Below, in pieces: positions 25,338 to 34,550 of a stretch of 64,000 bases of DNA. Position 1 is the stretch's first letter; each line of letters begins with the position of its first letter. Source of the stretch: Bacillus sp. 103mf (lineage in GTDB: Bacteria > Bacillota > Bacilli > Bacillales > Bacillaceae_G); the NCBI RefSeq assembly GCF_900116295.1, contig NZ_FPAF01000006.1, forward strand, positions 124,001 through 188,000. The letters are read 5' to 3'. The position numbers and the translations under genes were made by a program. Under the pieces are notes generated by a model. That model ran no database searches. It was not told the DNA's origin and was given only the letters and a program-made list of their open reading frames with translations.

Positions 25338-26657
25338 ATGCGTACAACTTTAAAACCATCCCAAATCCTCTCGATTAGCTTACTGCTATTTGCGATTTTC
25401 TTTGGTGCTGGTAATATGATTTTTCCGCCCCTGCTTGGCCTTTCATCCGGTGAGAATATGTGGGTGTCTATCGCAGGATTTGTAATTACCGATGTTGGTT
25501 TATCACTATTAGCAATTGTTGCAGTTGCATTAGCAGGAGGTAGCTTCAAAACCCTTGCAAGCCGTGTTCATCCAAAATTCGCAACGATTTTTGCCATCAT
25601 TATTTACCTTTCGATTGGACCGCTTTTCGTTATCCCGCGTACAGGATCTGTTTCATACGAAATCGGAATTGCACCGCTTTTTCAAGATCACTGGTATTCT
25701 ATGTTGCTCTTTACAGGAATTTTCTTTACGATTACCTACTTCCTATCGTTAAATCCTTCCAAACTAGTGGATCACATCGGAAAAATTTTAACACCTATTT
25801 TACTCATTATTATTGCGGTTATGGCAACAAAAGCAATTCTTTCACCAACAAGCTCGTTCGCTACTCCTGTTGGTGACTACAAAGAAATTCCATTTTTCAA
25901 AGGTTTCTTAGAAGGCTTTTTAACATTAGATGCGATTGGAGCACTTGTATTATCTAACATTGTTGTAAATGCGATTCGTCAAAATGGAGTAAATGATAAA
26001 AAGGCAATTACAAAATATACGATTATATGCGGAAGTATTGCAGCTTTATTTTTAACAGTCATTTATTTTGCATTAGGTTATATTGGCGCATCAAACGGGC
26101 ACCTTGGACAATTCGAAAACGGTGGCCAACTATTAGCGACGATTATGTACCAATTATTTGGGACAAGCGGCAACATACTATTAAGCCTAGCCATTATTTT
26201 CGCTTGTTTAACGACAGCAATTGGTGTTGTTAGTGCATTTGCAAACTACTTTTCAAACGTATTAACAAATGTCTCATACAAAAAACTTGTATTGTGGGTT
26301 TGTATTTTTAGCTTTATCATTTCTAACTTAGGATTAAGCATATTAATTAAACTGACACTACCGGTATTAATCATCCTTTATCCGATTACAATTATCTTAA
26401 TTTTCGTATCGTTTATTGATAAATATACGAAAAGAAAACCTAGTGTGTATATCGGCGCAATGATTGCGGCCTTTATTATAAGCTGCATTCATGCACTTGA
26501 TAACATCGGCATGATACCATCTGCCATTACATCCCTTGCAAGTGCAATTCCATTTTACAAACTAGGAATTGGCTGGATCGTTCCAGCGATTATCGGCGGT
26601 ATTGTCGGTTACTTTATTCCGCAATCACAAGCTGAAGGTGAAGTTTCTGCAAAATAA
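25338..26657 (+). CDS. brnQ: Branched-chain amino acid transporter BrnQ
   Basis: 439 aa, about 12 membrane segments, standard LIV-II length. It opens with FAIFFGAGNMIFPPLLGLSSG, the family signature, and later has YFALGYIGASNGHLG. It imports Leu, Ile and Val by cation symport. Start ATG follows AGGAGGACTTCTATAGA. Single gene; a possible CodY site lies upstream. Confidence 0.95.
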   Translation: MRTTLKPSQILSISLLLFAIFFGAGNMIFPPLLGLSSGENMWVSIAGFVITDVGLSLLAIVAVALAGGSFKTLASRVHPKFATIFAIIIYLSIGPLFVIPRTGSVSYEIGIAPLFQDHWYSMLLFTGIFFTITYFLSLNPSKLVDHIGKILTPILLIIIAVMATKAILSPTSSFATPVGDYKEIPFFKGFLEGFLTLDAIGALVLSNIVVNAIRQNGVNDKKAITKYTIICGSIAALFLTVIYFALGYIGASNGHLGQFENGGQLLATIMYQLFGTSGNILLSLAIIFACLTTAIGVVSAFANYFSNVLTNVSYKKLVLWVCIFSFIISNLGLSILIKLTLPVLIILYPITIILIFVSFIDKYTKRKPSVYIGAMIAAFIISCIHALDNIGMIPSAITSLASAIPFYKLGIGWIVPAIIGGIVGYFIPQSQAEGEVSAK

Positions 26658-26739
26658 GAAGACTAGGGGGCCCTAGTATAGCTTTAAATTAAGGGTTGCT
26701 CTAATAACACCTCGCAAATCCGAATTTTACGTTAAATTA

Positions 26740-26785
26740 AAAGAACCCACTTTGAAAAAGATTGTTCAAAATGGGTTCTTTCTTT
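26740..26785 (+). terminator. brnQ terminator
   Basis: AAGAACCCA and TGGGTTCTT arms around an inner stem (TTTGAAAAAG/TTGTTCAAA), then T-rich. Confidence 0.8.
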
Positions 26786-26953
26786 GTAAAGTATTGTTCA
26801 ACTTTCATAAAAAAGTTTGATCATTTTCTACTATTGATCCTCAACAATCGCTCATAAGTTATTGTTTTTCAAGCCCCTTACTTCTCTTTTTCCGTCAATA
26901 ATAATAACGGACCCTATCCCCACAATAATTACACCGGTATTCATATTCTCAAA

Positions 26954-27154
26954 CTATGATTTCTCTTTCTTGCTATAAATTCCAAAAGCAATAACTCCAA
27001 ATAAATAGCCTATTCCAGTTCCTAAACTAACTGTAAATACTAGAAAGATTGGTTTGAAAAACATGCCAAAAATTACACCGATAGCACAACCAAAAATTAT
27101 TCCCATTGGTATTAAACTATCTATTAAACCTTTAGCTTCTCCTGACTTTTTCAT
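26954..27154 (-). CDS. Small membrane protein, unknown
   Basis: 66 aa from an ATG after AGAAAGGAACATTAGGT. Two glycine-rich membrane segments (about residues 15-33 and 38-58, with GIIFGCAIGVIFGMF and GTGIGYLFGVIAFGIY) and a charged end. No family recognised. Confidence 0.6.
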   Translation of the reverse strand: MKKSGEAKGLIDSLIPMGIIFGCAIGVIFGMFFKPIFLVFTVSLGTGIGYLFGVIAFGIYSKKEKS

Positions 27155-27239
27155 ACCTAATGTTCCTTTCTGTGTAAATAAAGTATCAAACTTTATTCCA
27201 AATCAACACCTAGTCTTTTTATTTTACCTTTAACATATA

Positions 27240-27378
27240 AGTCACTGCTACGCAAAACAAAACATCTCCTGCTCTCATTTCCTACATTTGTTTTAAAGCC
27301 ATGTACGTGGCAAAAATAGGCCCTGACCGCTTCTACGCACGGCCAGTCTCTCTCGCCCACCTAAAAAAGGTTTTTTAG
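27240..27378 (-). repeat. Dispersed repeat family A, copy A6
   Basis: Full-length inverse copy (CACTGCTACGCAAAACAAAA, GTACGTGGCAAAAATAGGCC, CGCTTCTACGCACGGCCAGT, TCTCGCCCACCTAAAAAAGG). It ends 14 bp from the stop of the permease gene at 27392. Confidence 0.85.
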
Positions 27379-27391
27379 AGTTTTAAGTTCT

Positions 27392-28393
27392 TCACATCGT
27401 ATGCTTAAACACAAACAATTCTTCCTTCGTTTGCGTTATAGATTGTGTCGTCTCTATTTCTTCCAGTTCTCTTCTCTCTCCTAGCTTTGCTTTCGCCACC
27501 GCATCCTGTATACATTTTACAATCACATTCCCTGAAAAAATGGTTAATCCAAAACAGGTAATCGGTACAAGCGGAATCCATGGATGCACTGATAAAGAAC
27601 GAAAGTATACCCCAATTAATCCTGACCATTCATGAGTAAAAGAATCAGTCTCTCCTCCATAAAACTTTACCGTTCCCCCAAAGAATAAATCTAATAAACC
27701 GAGGTGCAATAAGATGATAAGTGTCTGGACAAATTGCTGCATAAATACAATGACGAAAGTTGGGTACAAATGCGGAAACACGTGTTTTATAAGAAGATGT
27801 CGTTTACTTCCTCCTAAAATTTTAGCAGCATCAATAAATTCTTCTGTTAATACCTTACGTATTTCATTAGCAACGTACAAAGAAAGGGTCGGAACTGCGA
27901 GCGCCGTTAATAAAATGATTTCAAACGAAGCTCGTTCAAAAAAAGTTGACATTTCTTCGCCATTCTCAAATTTAATCGCATGTTTTAATAAAAAAGCTGC
28001 AATCATAACCATCGGAATAATTGTGAAACTATCAAAAAAAGCTTCTAATTTTGGAAATCCTCTCTTTACGTACATACCGAGACAAACACCGAAACAAACT
28101 CCAAATACAATACGTAACAATGCGATCAGTATCGAAACTCCAATTGTCCATTTTGCCCCTTCAATTACTAAGTTTAGTAAATCAAATCCCTTTCCATCTG
28201 TTCCAAGTAAAAACTGAAACGAGGGTGGAAATGGGGGTACTTCTGGTATTCCATCTTTATTAAACTGAATGGACACCTTCCGAATATGCCCATCATTAAA
28301 AATTGTATTTCCAATGCTTAACAAAAGAAATATAGTAATGAATGCACTACTAATCCAAAAGCGCTTATCACGTTTCAAATGTTGCCACATCAT
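27392..28393 (-). CDS. OppC-like ABC permease, orphan pair 1
   Basis: 333 aa. N-terminal membrane anchor (about 11-28), then five more membrane segments. The binding-protein-dependent permease motif is EFIDAAKILGGSKRHLLIKH (about residues 191-210). It resembles the DppC/OppC peptide permease branch (PPFPPSFQFLLGTDGKGFD). It pairs with the OppB-like gene immediately upstream (28393), overlapping by one base. No ATPase or binding protein is nearby. A close paralogue pair is at 45358-47202. Confidence 0.85.
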   Translation of the reverse strand: MMWQHLKRDKRFWISSAFITIFLLLSIGNTIFNDGHIRKVSIQFNKDGIPEVPPFPPSFQFLLGTDGKGFDLLNLVIEGAKWTIGVSILIALLRIVFGVCFGVCLGMYVKRGFPKLEAFFDSFTIIPMVMIAAFLLKHAIKFENGEEMSTFFERASFEIILLTALAVPTLSLYVANEIRKVLTEEFIDAAKILGGSKRHLLIKHVFPHLYPTFVIVFMQQFVQTLIILLHLGLLDLFFGGTVKFYGGETDSFTHEWSGLIGVYFRSLSVHPWIPLVPITCFGLTIFSGNVIVKCIQDAVAKAKLGERRELEEIETTQSITQTKEELFVFKHTM

Positions 28394-29295
28394 TAAACCC
28401 TCTCTTTCATTGCATTTGGAACAAAATAATGAAACAGCTTAAAAATAATAAAAATAGGTACATAAAGCAGCAGCAAACTCACTGTAAACAGAGGAATACC
28501 TGTTGCAAAATGCGTATCAGCAGCTACTCTTACAAATACAAACATGCCGTATGTATTAAACATCCATTCAATAATGTACAAATTGGATAACATAAACCAA
28601 ATGTTTGTTTTTGTAAAAAAGAGCGTACTTAATAACACATTACGTAAAACATGATGATTTAAAATATAAAGCTTATCCAGCCCTTTTGCCTTTGCAAATA
28701 GAACATAATCTTTTTCAAGTTCTGTTTCAAAACGCAATAAGACTAGTTTCACAAACATAATCGTTGTCGGTACACTTAAACAAATAATGGGTAATCCTCG
28801 AACGGATTGCTCCCCTACCCCTGAAATACTTACAGCTAAAATACCTGTTTGTTTAAAAATCCAAATGACGAAAAGCTGTGAGCCAATAATAAGAAGAATA
28901 TCTGGAATAGATTCAAGAAAGAGTAAAAATGATTTAATTTTCTTCTGAACATTAGCATTACTTCGTAAAACGATATAGACAATTAAAAAGGCAATCAAAA
29001 GTGAAATAAAAAAAGCTGCTAAAAAAATAATCATCGTTTCTTTATAGTGGATAAATAGTTGTGGAAATAGTGGTTTTGGTGTTGGTCTTGCACTATTACT
29101 AACTGGCATATACGTCATCGATGATAGATGCAGTAGACTATTGCATACCATCTTAATCGTTTCTATATATTTATGAAAATCTACTTTTAGGCCTTGAAAC
29201 AAACCAGGTAATGCTCCTACACAAATAATTCCGATCACCGATAAGAAAAATTGCACAATGACTTCCGAACTATTTATAAACACCCTCTTTGCCAT
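28393..29295 (-). CDS. OppB-like ABC permease, orphan pair 1
   Basis: 300 aa from the ATG at 29295. This start aligns with the start of its paralogue at 47202; a longer frame to 29325 has no better signal, and the ribosome binding site is weak. Six membrane segments. The permease loop is seen as ELEKDYVLFAKAKGLDKLYI (about 196-215), followed by LNHHVLRNVLLS. It would form the membrane channel with the OppC-like partner downstream. Confidence 0.83.
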   Translation of the reverse strand: MAKRVFINSSEVIVQFFLSVIGIICVGALPGLFQGLKVDFHKYIETIKMVCNSLLHLSSMTYMPVSNSARPTPKPLFPQLFIHYKETMIIFLAAFFISLLIAFLIVYIVLRSNANVQKKIKSFLLFLESIPDILLIIGSQLFVIWIFKQTGILAVSISGVGEQSVRGLPIICLSVPTTIMFVKLVLLRFETELEKDYVLFAKAKGLDKLYILNHHVLRNVLLSTLFFTKTNIWFMLSNLYIIEWMFNTYGMFVFVRVAADTHFATGIPLFTVSLLLLYVPIFIIFKLFHYFVPNAMKERV

Positions 29296-29404
29296 ATTTT
29301 TCCGACCCCAATCCTTTTTCCCCATTTTATAAAACGTTTTCTAAATTGTAAATATTTTCTGTTAATTATTAATTTATTTTGTTTCTCTATGAAGAACCCT
29401 CACT

Positions 29405-29556
29405 ATAATTCGCTGCTATGCAGAACGAAACATGCCCCGCTCTTGTTTTCTCTCTTTGTTTTAAATCTTGCACGTGGCAGAAGAAGGCCCTGACCGCTTC
29501 TATGCATGGCCGGTTGCTCTCACCCACGTAAAAAAAGAGGCCTTGGCTTTTTTTAT
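29405..29556 (-). repeat. Dispersed repeat family A, copy A7
   Basis: Full-length inverse copy (CGCTGCTATGCAGAACGAAA, GCACGTGGCAGAAGAAGGCC, CGCTTCTATGCATGGCCGGT, TCTCACCCACG). With A6 it brackets permease pair 1 as direct repeats. Confidence 0.87.
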
Positions 29557-29589
29557 TTCACGCTTAATCCTACATCTCTTAATTTAAAC

Positions 29590-29654
29590 CTTACAAAAAT
29601 GTAATACTATTGTAAGATAAAACACTTTGTCAGATTTAGTCTCCCCCTTATACT
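29590..29654 (+). promoter_or_regulatory. Promoter and candidate operator of the yknXYZ-like operon
   Basis: Sigma-A-like TTGTCA (29627-29632), 16 bp, TATACT (29649-29654). Ten bases upstream of the -35 is an inverted repeat, CTTACAA (29590) with TTGTAAG (29610), overlapping a smaller palindrome TTACA-aaaa-TGTAA. The position suits an activator binding site. Confidence 0.5.
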
Positions 29655-29697
29655 AAGAGTTACAGAGACAAAAACGACACGAAAAGGTGAAAATACA

Positions 29698-30798
29698 ATG
29701 AAAAAGAAAACAAAATTATTAATTGTCGGTTTAGCAACAATCGGAATTGGTGCTGGTTCTTATTTTGCGTTAGCTGGCGGATCTGACACGGCTATGGCGT
29801 ACAGCGGTTATAAGGTAACAGAAAAGAAAATTGAAAATGCGCAAAAATTTGGCGGTGAAGTCATCCCGAACGGTATCGAAACAATTGCATTTGATCCAAC
29901 GAAAGGTAACTATGAGCTTGCCGTTAAAAAAGGAGATCAAGTAAAAAAAGGGCAGTTATTATTTAAATATAACAATCCATCTATTAAACTAGAAAAAAAC
30001 GAAGCGGAAATGCAAAAGAAACTAGCCGAGAAAGAAGTTGCACTCCTACAAAAACAACTGGATGCAGCAAAACAAAAGCTACAAACAGCAAAACAATCTG
30101 GTGCTACGAGTGAAATGTTAAAAGCTGCTGAGCAAGAAGTTCAAGGACAAGAAGCGCAGCTTGAAACAAAAAAGTTTGAAGTCGAAAAAGCGAATCAAAT
30201 GATTGAAAATAATAAAGAAAAAGAAAATGCACTATCAGTAACAAGTCCTGTAGATGGCACAATCGAAGATATTAACAAAGGTACAGACGAAAAAGCTGCT
30301 ATGAGCGGTATTACGATTCGCACTGCTGGCCCATTAAAAGTAAAAGGACAATTATCTGAATATGAACTCTCTCAAATGAAAGTTGGCCAAGAGGTTTCTG
30401 TTACATCTAAAACAGTGCCAGGAAAAACATGGACAGGAAAAGTAACAGAAATTGGAACAACACCATTGAAAAATCTGGATGAAAACAAAACAGTTTCTAA
30501 TTACCCTTTCATTATTACATTGGATAATAATGATGACTTGCAACCTGGCTTCCATGTTTATGTAACAGCAAAATCAGGTGAAGCAAACGGTATGGTTGTT
30601 CCAAAAAGCAGTATCGTGAAAAAAGGTGATAAAAATGTCGTATTCGTTGTAAAAGATGGAAAAGCAAAAGAACAAGCCATTGCCATTGAGTTTGAAACAG
30701 ACAGCGAAGCAAAAATTTCCGGTTTAAAAACAGGTGAGCAAGTAATCTCAAAACCAGAAAAAGATTTAAAAGATGGTATGGAGGTTGTCATTAAATGA
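29698..30798 (+). CDS. yknX: MacA/YknX-like efflux adaptor protein
   Basis: 366 aa. N-terminal membrane anchor/signal (about 5-25), then biotinyl-lipoyl half (GNYELAVKKGDQVKKGQLLF, about 77-96), a long coiled coil (about 100-175, rich in K/E/Q), the second lipoyl half (SPVDGTIEDINKGT) and a beta-barrel end. It links an ABC exporter to the envelope and is the first gene of an operon with the ATPase (4-bp overlap) and permease. In B. subtilis YknWXYZ protects against the SdpC toxin; no yknW-like gene is seen here. ATG after AAAAGGTGAAAATACA. Confidence 0.88.
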   Translation: MKKKTKLLIVGLATIGIGAGSYFALAGGSDTAMAYSGYKVTEKKIENAQKFGGEVIPNGIETIAFDPTKGNYELAVKKGDQVKKGQLLFKYNNPSIKLEKNEAEMQKKLAEKEVALLQKQLDAAKQKLQTAKQSGATSEMLKAAEQEVQGQEAQLETKKFEVEKANQMIENNKEKENALSVTSPVDGTIEDINKGTDEKAAMSGITIRTAGPLKVKGQLSEYELSQMKVGQEVSVTSKTVPGKTWTGKVTEIGTTPLKNLDENKTVSNYPFIITLDNNDDLQPGFHVYVTAKSGEANGMVVPKSSIVKKGDKNVVFVVKDGKAKEQAIAIEFETDSEAKISGLKTGEQVISKPEKDLKDGMEVVIK

Positions 30799-31469
30799 TT
30801 GAACTAAAAGGCATCACGAAGTCTTTTCAAAACGGAGAAGAAGTTGTTCAAGTTCTACATGGAATTGATGTGAAACTAAATCAAGGTGAATTTACTTCCA
30901 TTATGGGACCATCTGGTTCCGGGAAATCAACATTAATGAATATCATCGGTTGCTTAGATCGACCTACACTAGGCACATACACGTTAGCTGGGCAAAATAT
31001 TTCAAACATGTCCGAAACAGAACTAGCGCACATTCGTAATAAAGAAATTGGATTTATATTCCAAAACTTTATGCTGCTCCCTCGCCTAAATGCAATGCAA
31101 AATGTCGAACTACCCCTTATCTATGCTGGCGTAGATAAAAAAGAGCGACGTGAACGTGCGTTAGCTGCATTAACAAAAGTAGGGCTAGCTGACCGAGCAA
31201 CTCACTTACCAAATGAATTATCAGGCGGACAAAAACAACGTGTCGCTGTCGCCCGTGCAATTGTGAATAACCCGAAATTCATTTTAGCTGATGAGCCGAC
31301 TGGTGCACTTGATACGAAAACAAGTACACAAATTATGGATCTCTTTTACGAATTAAATAAACAAGGCTCTACCATTATTATGATCACCCATGACCGGGAA
31401 ATTGGGGAAGCGGCATCACGCCAAATTGTAATTCGTGACGGAAAGATCGTCCAAGATTGGAGAGGTTAA
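30795..31469 (+). CDS. yknY: MacB/YknY-like ABC ATPase
   Basis: 224 aa, a stand-alone nucleotide-binding domain. Walker [10 protein letters not shown] (about 38-46), Q-loop GFIFQNF, signature LSGGQKQRVAVA, Walker B FILADEPTGALD and H-loop ITHD are all present. Lol/MacB-type exporter ATPase (the insert region IYAGVDKKERRERA fits). It powers the YknZ-like permease downstream. Overlaps the adaptor gene by 4 bp and the permease by 13 bp. Confidence 0.93.
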   Translation: MIELKGITKSFQNGEEVVQVLHGIDVKLNQGEFTSIMGPSGSGKSTLMNIIGCLDRPTLGTYTLAGQNISNMSETELAHIRNKEIGFIFQNFMLLPRLNAMQNVELPLIYAGVDKKERRERALAALTKVGLADRATHLPNELSGGQKQRVAVARAIVNNPKFILADEPTGALDTKTSTQIMDLFYELNKQGSTIIMITHDREIGEAASRQIVIRDGKIVQDWRG

Positions 31470-32656
31470 ACTTGAACATGAATGAAAATATACGTATGGC
31501 CCTTTCCTCCATCTTCGCTCATAAAATGCGTTCTATTTTAACAATGCTTGGAATTATTATTGGAGTAAGTGCGATTATTACCATTATCTCTATTGGTGAT
31601 GGAACAAATGCTAAATTCCGTGAACAAATCGGGAAAGAAAAGAAAGATCAGTTTACAGTAAACTATAGCACAGAAGATATTGCAGATATGGACGGTAAAA
31701 TTTCAGCGAGCATGTATGACAATGTCTTAAAAATTCCTGGTGTTCAAGATGTTTATCCTGATGTTGGAAGCAAAGCGAAAGTATATGCAGGAAAAAAAGA
31801 CTTAGATATTGATGTAACTGGTGCTAAAGGTGATTATTTTGATGATCCTTCTAAATTTCGACTTGAACACGGCAAATTCTTAACAAGTGCTGATTTAGAT
31901 AAGCCTGGACATACAATTGTATTAAGTAAAGATGCCTTTAATAAATTATTCTCTTCCTGGGAATCAAATTTATATGTAGATATAAAAGGTACCCCTTATA
32001 AAGTAGTCGGCGTATATTCTAAGAAAGGAATGGGGGGTGGTATCACCGAATTAAAAGAAGGTATCATCTCTGCTGAAAATTGGCCTGTTTTATTTGGAAA
32101 AAATAAGTATGATGGTATCACAGTAAAAATCGCTCCTGGTCAAGATAAGCAAGCTGTACAAGATGCAGTTGTAAAATCATTAAACGATGCTAAAAAACCA
32201 GAGCAAACAGGAAAATTCAAAGTACCGGATCCACAAGAAGTGCTAAAAGAAATTGATAACTTCACAGGTATCTTAAAAAGTGTATTCGGTGGTATTGCAG
32301 CCATTTCATTATTAGTTGGTGGTATCGGTGTTATGAACATCATGCTTGTATCCGTCACAGAGCGTACACGTGAAATCGGAGTCCGTAAAGCACTCGGTGC
32401 AACGCGCGGAAAAGTATTAATGCAATTTCTCATTGAATCTTGTATCTTAACAGCATTAGGCGGCTTGATCGGATTTGTACTCGGTATCTTCTTTGCATGG
32501 GTCGTATCAATATTTGCTGAATGGCCACTCGTTGTCTCAGTGAAATTAGGCTTAATCTCGGTCGGACTATCCATGTTAATCGGTATTGCATTCGGCTTAC
32601 TTCCAGCAAACAAAGCGGCGAAGCTAGATCCGATTGAATGCTTGCGATATGAATAA
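31457..32656 (+). CDS. yknZ: MacB/YknZ-like ABC permease
   Basis: 399 aa as given from 31457; a GTT/TTG region and ATG (MNENIR) follow a few codons in, at AACATGAATG, so the true start may be 31470 or later, just after GGAGAGG. Four membrane segments: one near the start (MRSILTMLGIIIGVSAIITI) and three at the end. MacB-PCD periplasm-side domain between (about 45-250). The FtsX domain carries TERTREIGVRKALGATRGKV. Third gene of the efflux operon. Confidence 0.9.
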   Translation: MERLNLNMNENIRMALSSIFAHKMRSILTMLGIIIGVSAIITIISIGDGTNAKFREQIGKEKKDQFTVNYSTEDIADMDGKISASMYDNVLKIPGVQDVYPDVGSKAKVYAGKKDLDIDVTGAKGDYFDDPSKFRLEHGKFLTSADLDKPGHTIVLSKDAFNKLFSSWESNLYVDIKGTPYKVVGVYSKKGMGGGITELKEGIISAENWPVLFGKNKYDGITVKIAPGQDKQAVQDAVVKSLNDAKKPEQTGKFKVPDPQEVLKEIDNFTGILKSVFGGIAAISLLVGGIGVMNIMLVSVTERTREIGVRKALGATRGKVLMQFLIESCILTALGGLIGFVLGIFFAWVVSIFAEWPLVVSVKLGLISVGLSMLIGIAFGLLPANKAAKLDPIECLRYE

Positions 32657-32691
32657 TAAAAAAGGTTGCTAAATATGGCAACCTTTTTTTC
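32657..32691 (+). terminator. yknXYZ operon terminator
   Basis: AAAAAAGGTTGC TAAATAT GGCAACCTTTTTTT: 12-bp stem with T-run. Confidence 0.93.
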
Positions 32692-32849
32692 TACAGATAT
32701 ATGAAAAACAAAACCTAACTTACTATTAAGAAAGAAAGAAAATTTTAAAAATGTAAATAACTTGTAATATTCTTTTTAATAACAAAGAATTATAATTAAT
32801 TGATGCAGGGGCTAAATTAGCTCCCATTATTGATGAAGGAGCATATAAA

Positions 32850-34016
32850 ATGGATGAAAAAACGGATTTACGTGAAAATAAGCATAAAAAAAGCTATAAA
32901 AAGCTAAAAATTACAATGTTCATTATTGTCTTGTTTTTAATGTGCGGCGGCGGTTACGCTTGGTTTTTAGTAAATAAAGCTTCTTCCGCTGTTCAAAATG
33001 CCTCTCAAAATTTAGAACGTGGTGAAAAGTCTGAATTACGCGAACAAGCGGTTAAACCCGTTTCCAATAACGTATCTGTGTTAATTATGGGAATTGATGA
33101 AAATCAAGGGCGTGAAAAAGAGTATTCTGGTGCATTTCATCCAGACGCACTGCTACTTGCAACGTTTAATAAAGATAATAAAACAGTAAAACTAGTAAGT
33201 ATTCCGCGTGATACATACACATACATTCCAGTAGAGAAGAAAAAAGATAAAATTACAAACTCATATTCACTCGGGGTTGCAAAAAACGGAAAAGACAGTG
33301 GGCCTCAATCTACGATCGAATCAGTAGAAAAACTCTTCAACGTTCCGGTCGATTATTTTGTGAGGTTTAATTTTAAATCTTTCATAAAAGTTGTCAACGA
33401 TTTAGATGGAATTGACTTAGATGTACCTGTTACATTTACAGAACAAGATAGTAACGATACAGCTGATGCGATTCATCTCAATAAGGGGTATCAACATCTA
33501 AATGGAGAACAAGCTCTTGCGCTAGCAAGAACGCGTAAAATTGATAGCGATGCGATGCGCGGCCAACGTCAACAACTTGTCATTGAAGCGATTGTTAAAA
33601 AACTAGCAAGTGCTGGATCCATCACAAAAGTAGGAAAAATTATTGATGATATTAATGGGGAATTTAAAACAAACTTCTCATTTGACGATATGTTATCATT
33701 CTACAAATATGGTATAAATTCTTCAATTGGAAAACTTCAACTAGCCGGGGAAGACTGCTATATGGCGGAGGATAAAGTTTGTAAGCCTACTTCCGCTCCG
33801 AAACACACGTATTACTACATGCCTGATCAAAAAAACATAGCTGACATATCAAAGCAGCTCCGCGAACATCTTGGGCTCCCTGCTGATACAAAACCTGTAA
33901 TGCAAGATAAAGATACTGATGCAGATAAAAATACCGATACAGATAAAAAACAAAACCAAGAGCATAAACAACAAGCGCCAAAGAAGACAACTACTAACGA
34001 AACCAATGACAATTAA
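32850..34016 (+). CDS. LCP family wall-polymer transferase (LytR-CpsA-Psr)
   Basis: 388 aa. Cytoplasmic basic N-terminus, one membrane anchor (about 21-43), then the LCP domain: VSVLIMGIDENQG (about 73), HPDALLLATFN, VSIPRDTYTYI (with the conserved Arg and Asp) and GEQALALARTRKIDSDAMRG (about 221-240). LCP enzymes attach teichoic acids or other glycopolymers to peptidoglycan from undecaprenyl carriers. The C-terminal tail (about 340-388) is a low-complexity Asp/Lys/Thr/Gln stretch. ATG after GATGAAGGAGCATATAAA. Single gene. Confidence 0.93.
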   Translation: MDEKTDLRENKHKKSYKKLKITMFIIVLFLMCGGGYAWFLVNKASSAVQNASQNLERGEKSELREQAVKPVSNNVSVLIMGIDENQGREKEYSGAFHPDALLLATFNKDNKTVKLVSIPRDTYTYIPVEKKKDKITNSYSLGVAKNGKDSGPQSTIESVEKLFNVPVDYFVRFNFKSFIKVVNDLDGIDLDVPVTFTEQDSNDTADAIHLNKGYQHLNGEQALALARTRKIDSDAMRGQRQQLVIEAIVKKLASAGSITKVGKIIDDINGEFKTNFSFDDMLSFYKYGINSSIGKLQLAGEDCYMAEDKVCKPTSAPKHTYYYMPDQKNIADISKQLREHLGLPADTKPVMQDKDTDADKNTDTDKKQNQEHKQQAPKKTTTNETNDN

Positions 34017-34019
34017 TGC

Positions 34020-34058
34020 AAAAAGATAAGTCCTATGAAAATAGGGCTTATCTTTTTA
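34020..34058 (+). terminator. LCP gene terminator
   Basis: AAAAGATAAGTCCTATGAAA, then ATAGGGCTTATCTTTTT: 13-bp stem with one mismatch. Confidence 0.9.
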
Positions 34059-34067
34059 TAAATGCAT

Positions 34068-34425
34068 AAAGTGAAACTTCCGTCACCAATCGGGCTTTTA
34101 CAGACAGTTATCCCTCACCTATCTTCTTTAGAAAAGCGGAAGCGGCTCGCTCAGAAGCGCAGACGCCCACGTCCCCTCCGCCGAGGCGCTTTTTGCCTCG
34201 GCGGAGGGGGCGAAACGACCGGAGATTCTAGCCGCTAGAGCTGGACAATGAAGAAAAGTGGAAGTGGCTCGTCCAGAATGTGAGGGGGATGGAGCTTCTG
34301 ACGTAGAGGTGTATTTTACCTCGTAGGAAGAAGCGAAGTCACCGAACATTCTAGCCACTGGAACTGGACAATATTCTCTCTGAGTCTTGAGGCGGGGGTC
34401 TTACTGCCCGCAAATAGCTGTATAA
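34068..34425 (+). repeat. Dispersed repeat family B, copy B3, interrupted by family C
   Basis: Left part AAAGTGAAACTTCCGTCACC ... CCTCACCTATCTTCTTTAG; right part ATTCTCTCTGAGTCTTGAGG ... TTACTGCCC. The first hairpin is partly deleted. Between the parts lie two family C units (34133-34372). Confidence 0.8.
34133..34372 (+). repeat. Family C: two tandem diverged units nested in B3
   Basis: Unit 1 (34133-34253) and unit 2 (34254-34372) share AAAGCGGAAGCGGCTCG, a central inverted repeat (CCTCCGCCGAGGCG / CGCCTCGGCGGAGG-like in unit 1) and GATTCTAGCCGCTAGAGCTG. Unit 1 is much more GC-rich than its surroundings. The look is that of the bcr1-type repeat of Bacillus. Confidence 0.75.
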
Positions 34426-34479
34426 AATGTCGCTATTTTATACATATGTTTTCTCTAGTAAAACATTTAATCGTTTGAA

Positions 34480-34514
34480 AATAAGAAGACTACCTCAGCT
34501 TTCAAGGTAGTCTC
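34480..34514 (-). terminator. ugp operon terminator
   Basis: AGACTACCT / AGGTAGTCT stem; minus strand ends TCTTCTTATTTTC. Confidence 0.8.
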
Positions 34515-34550
34515 TGTGTATTTTATGAATTTTTCTCTTTACAACATCTA

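Noticed and set aside
34133-34372. GC-rich 240 bp as a foreign gene or non-coding RNA gene
   Set aside because: The two tandem similar units and the remnant at 47.5 kb show it is a dispersed repeat; no gene frame.
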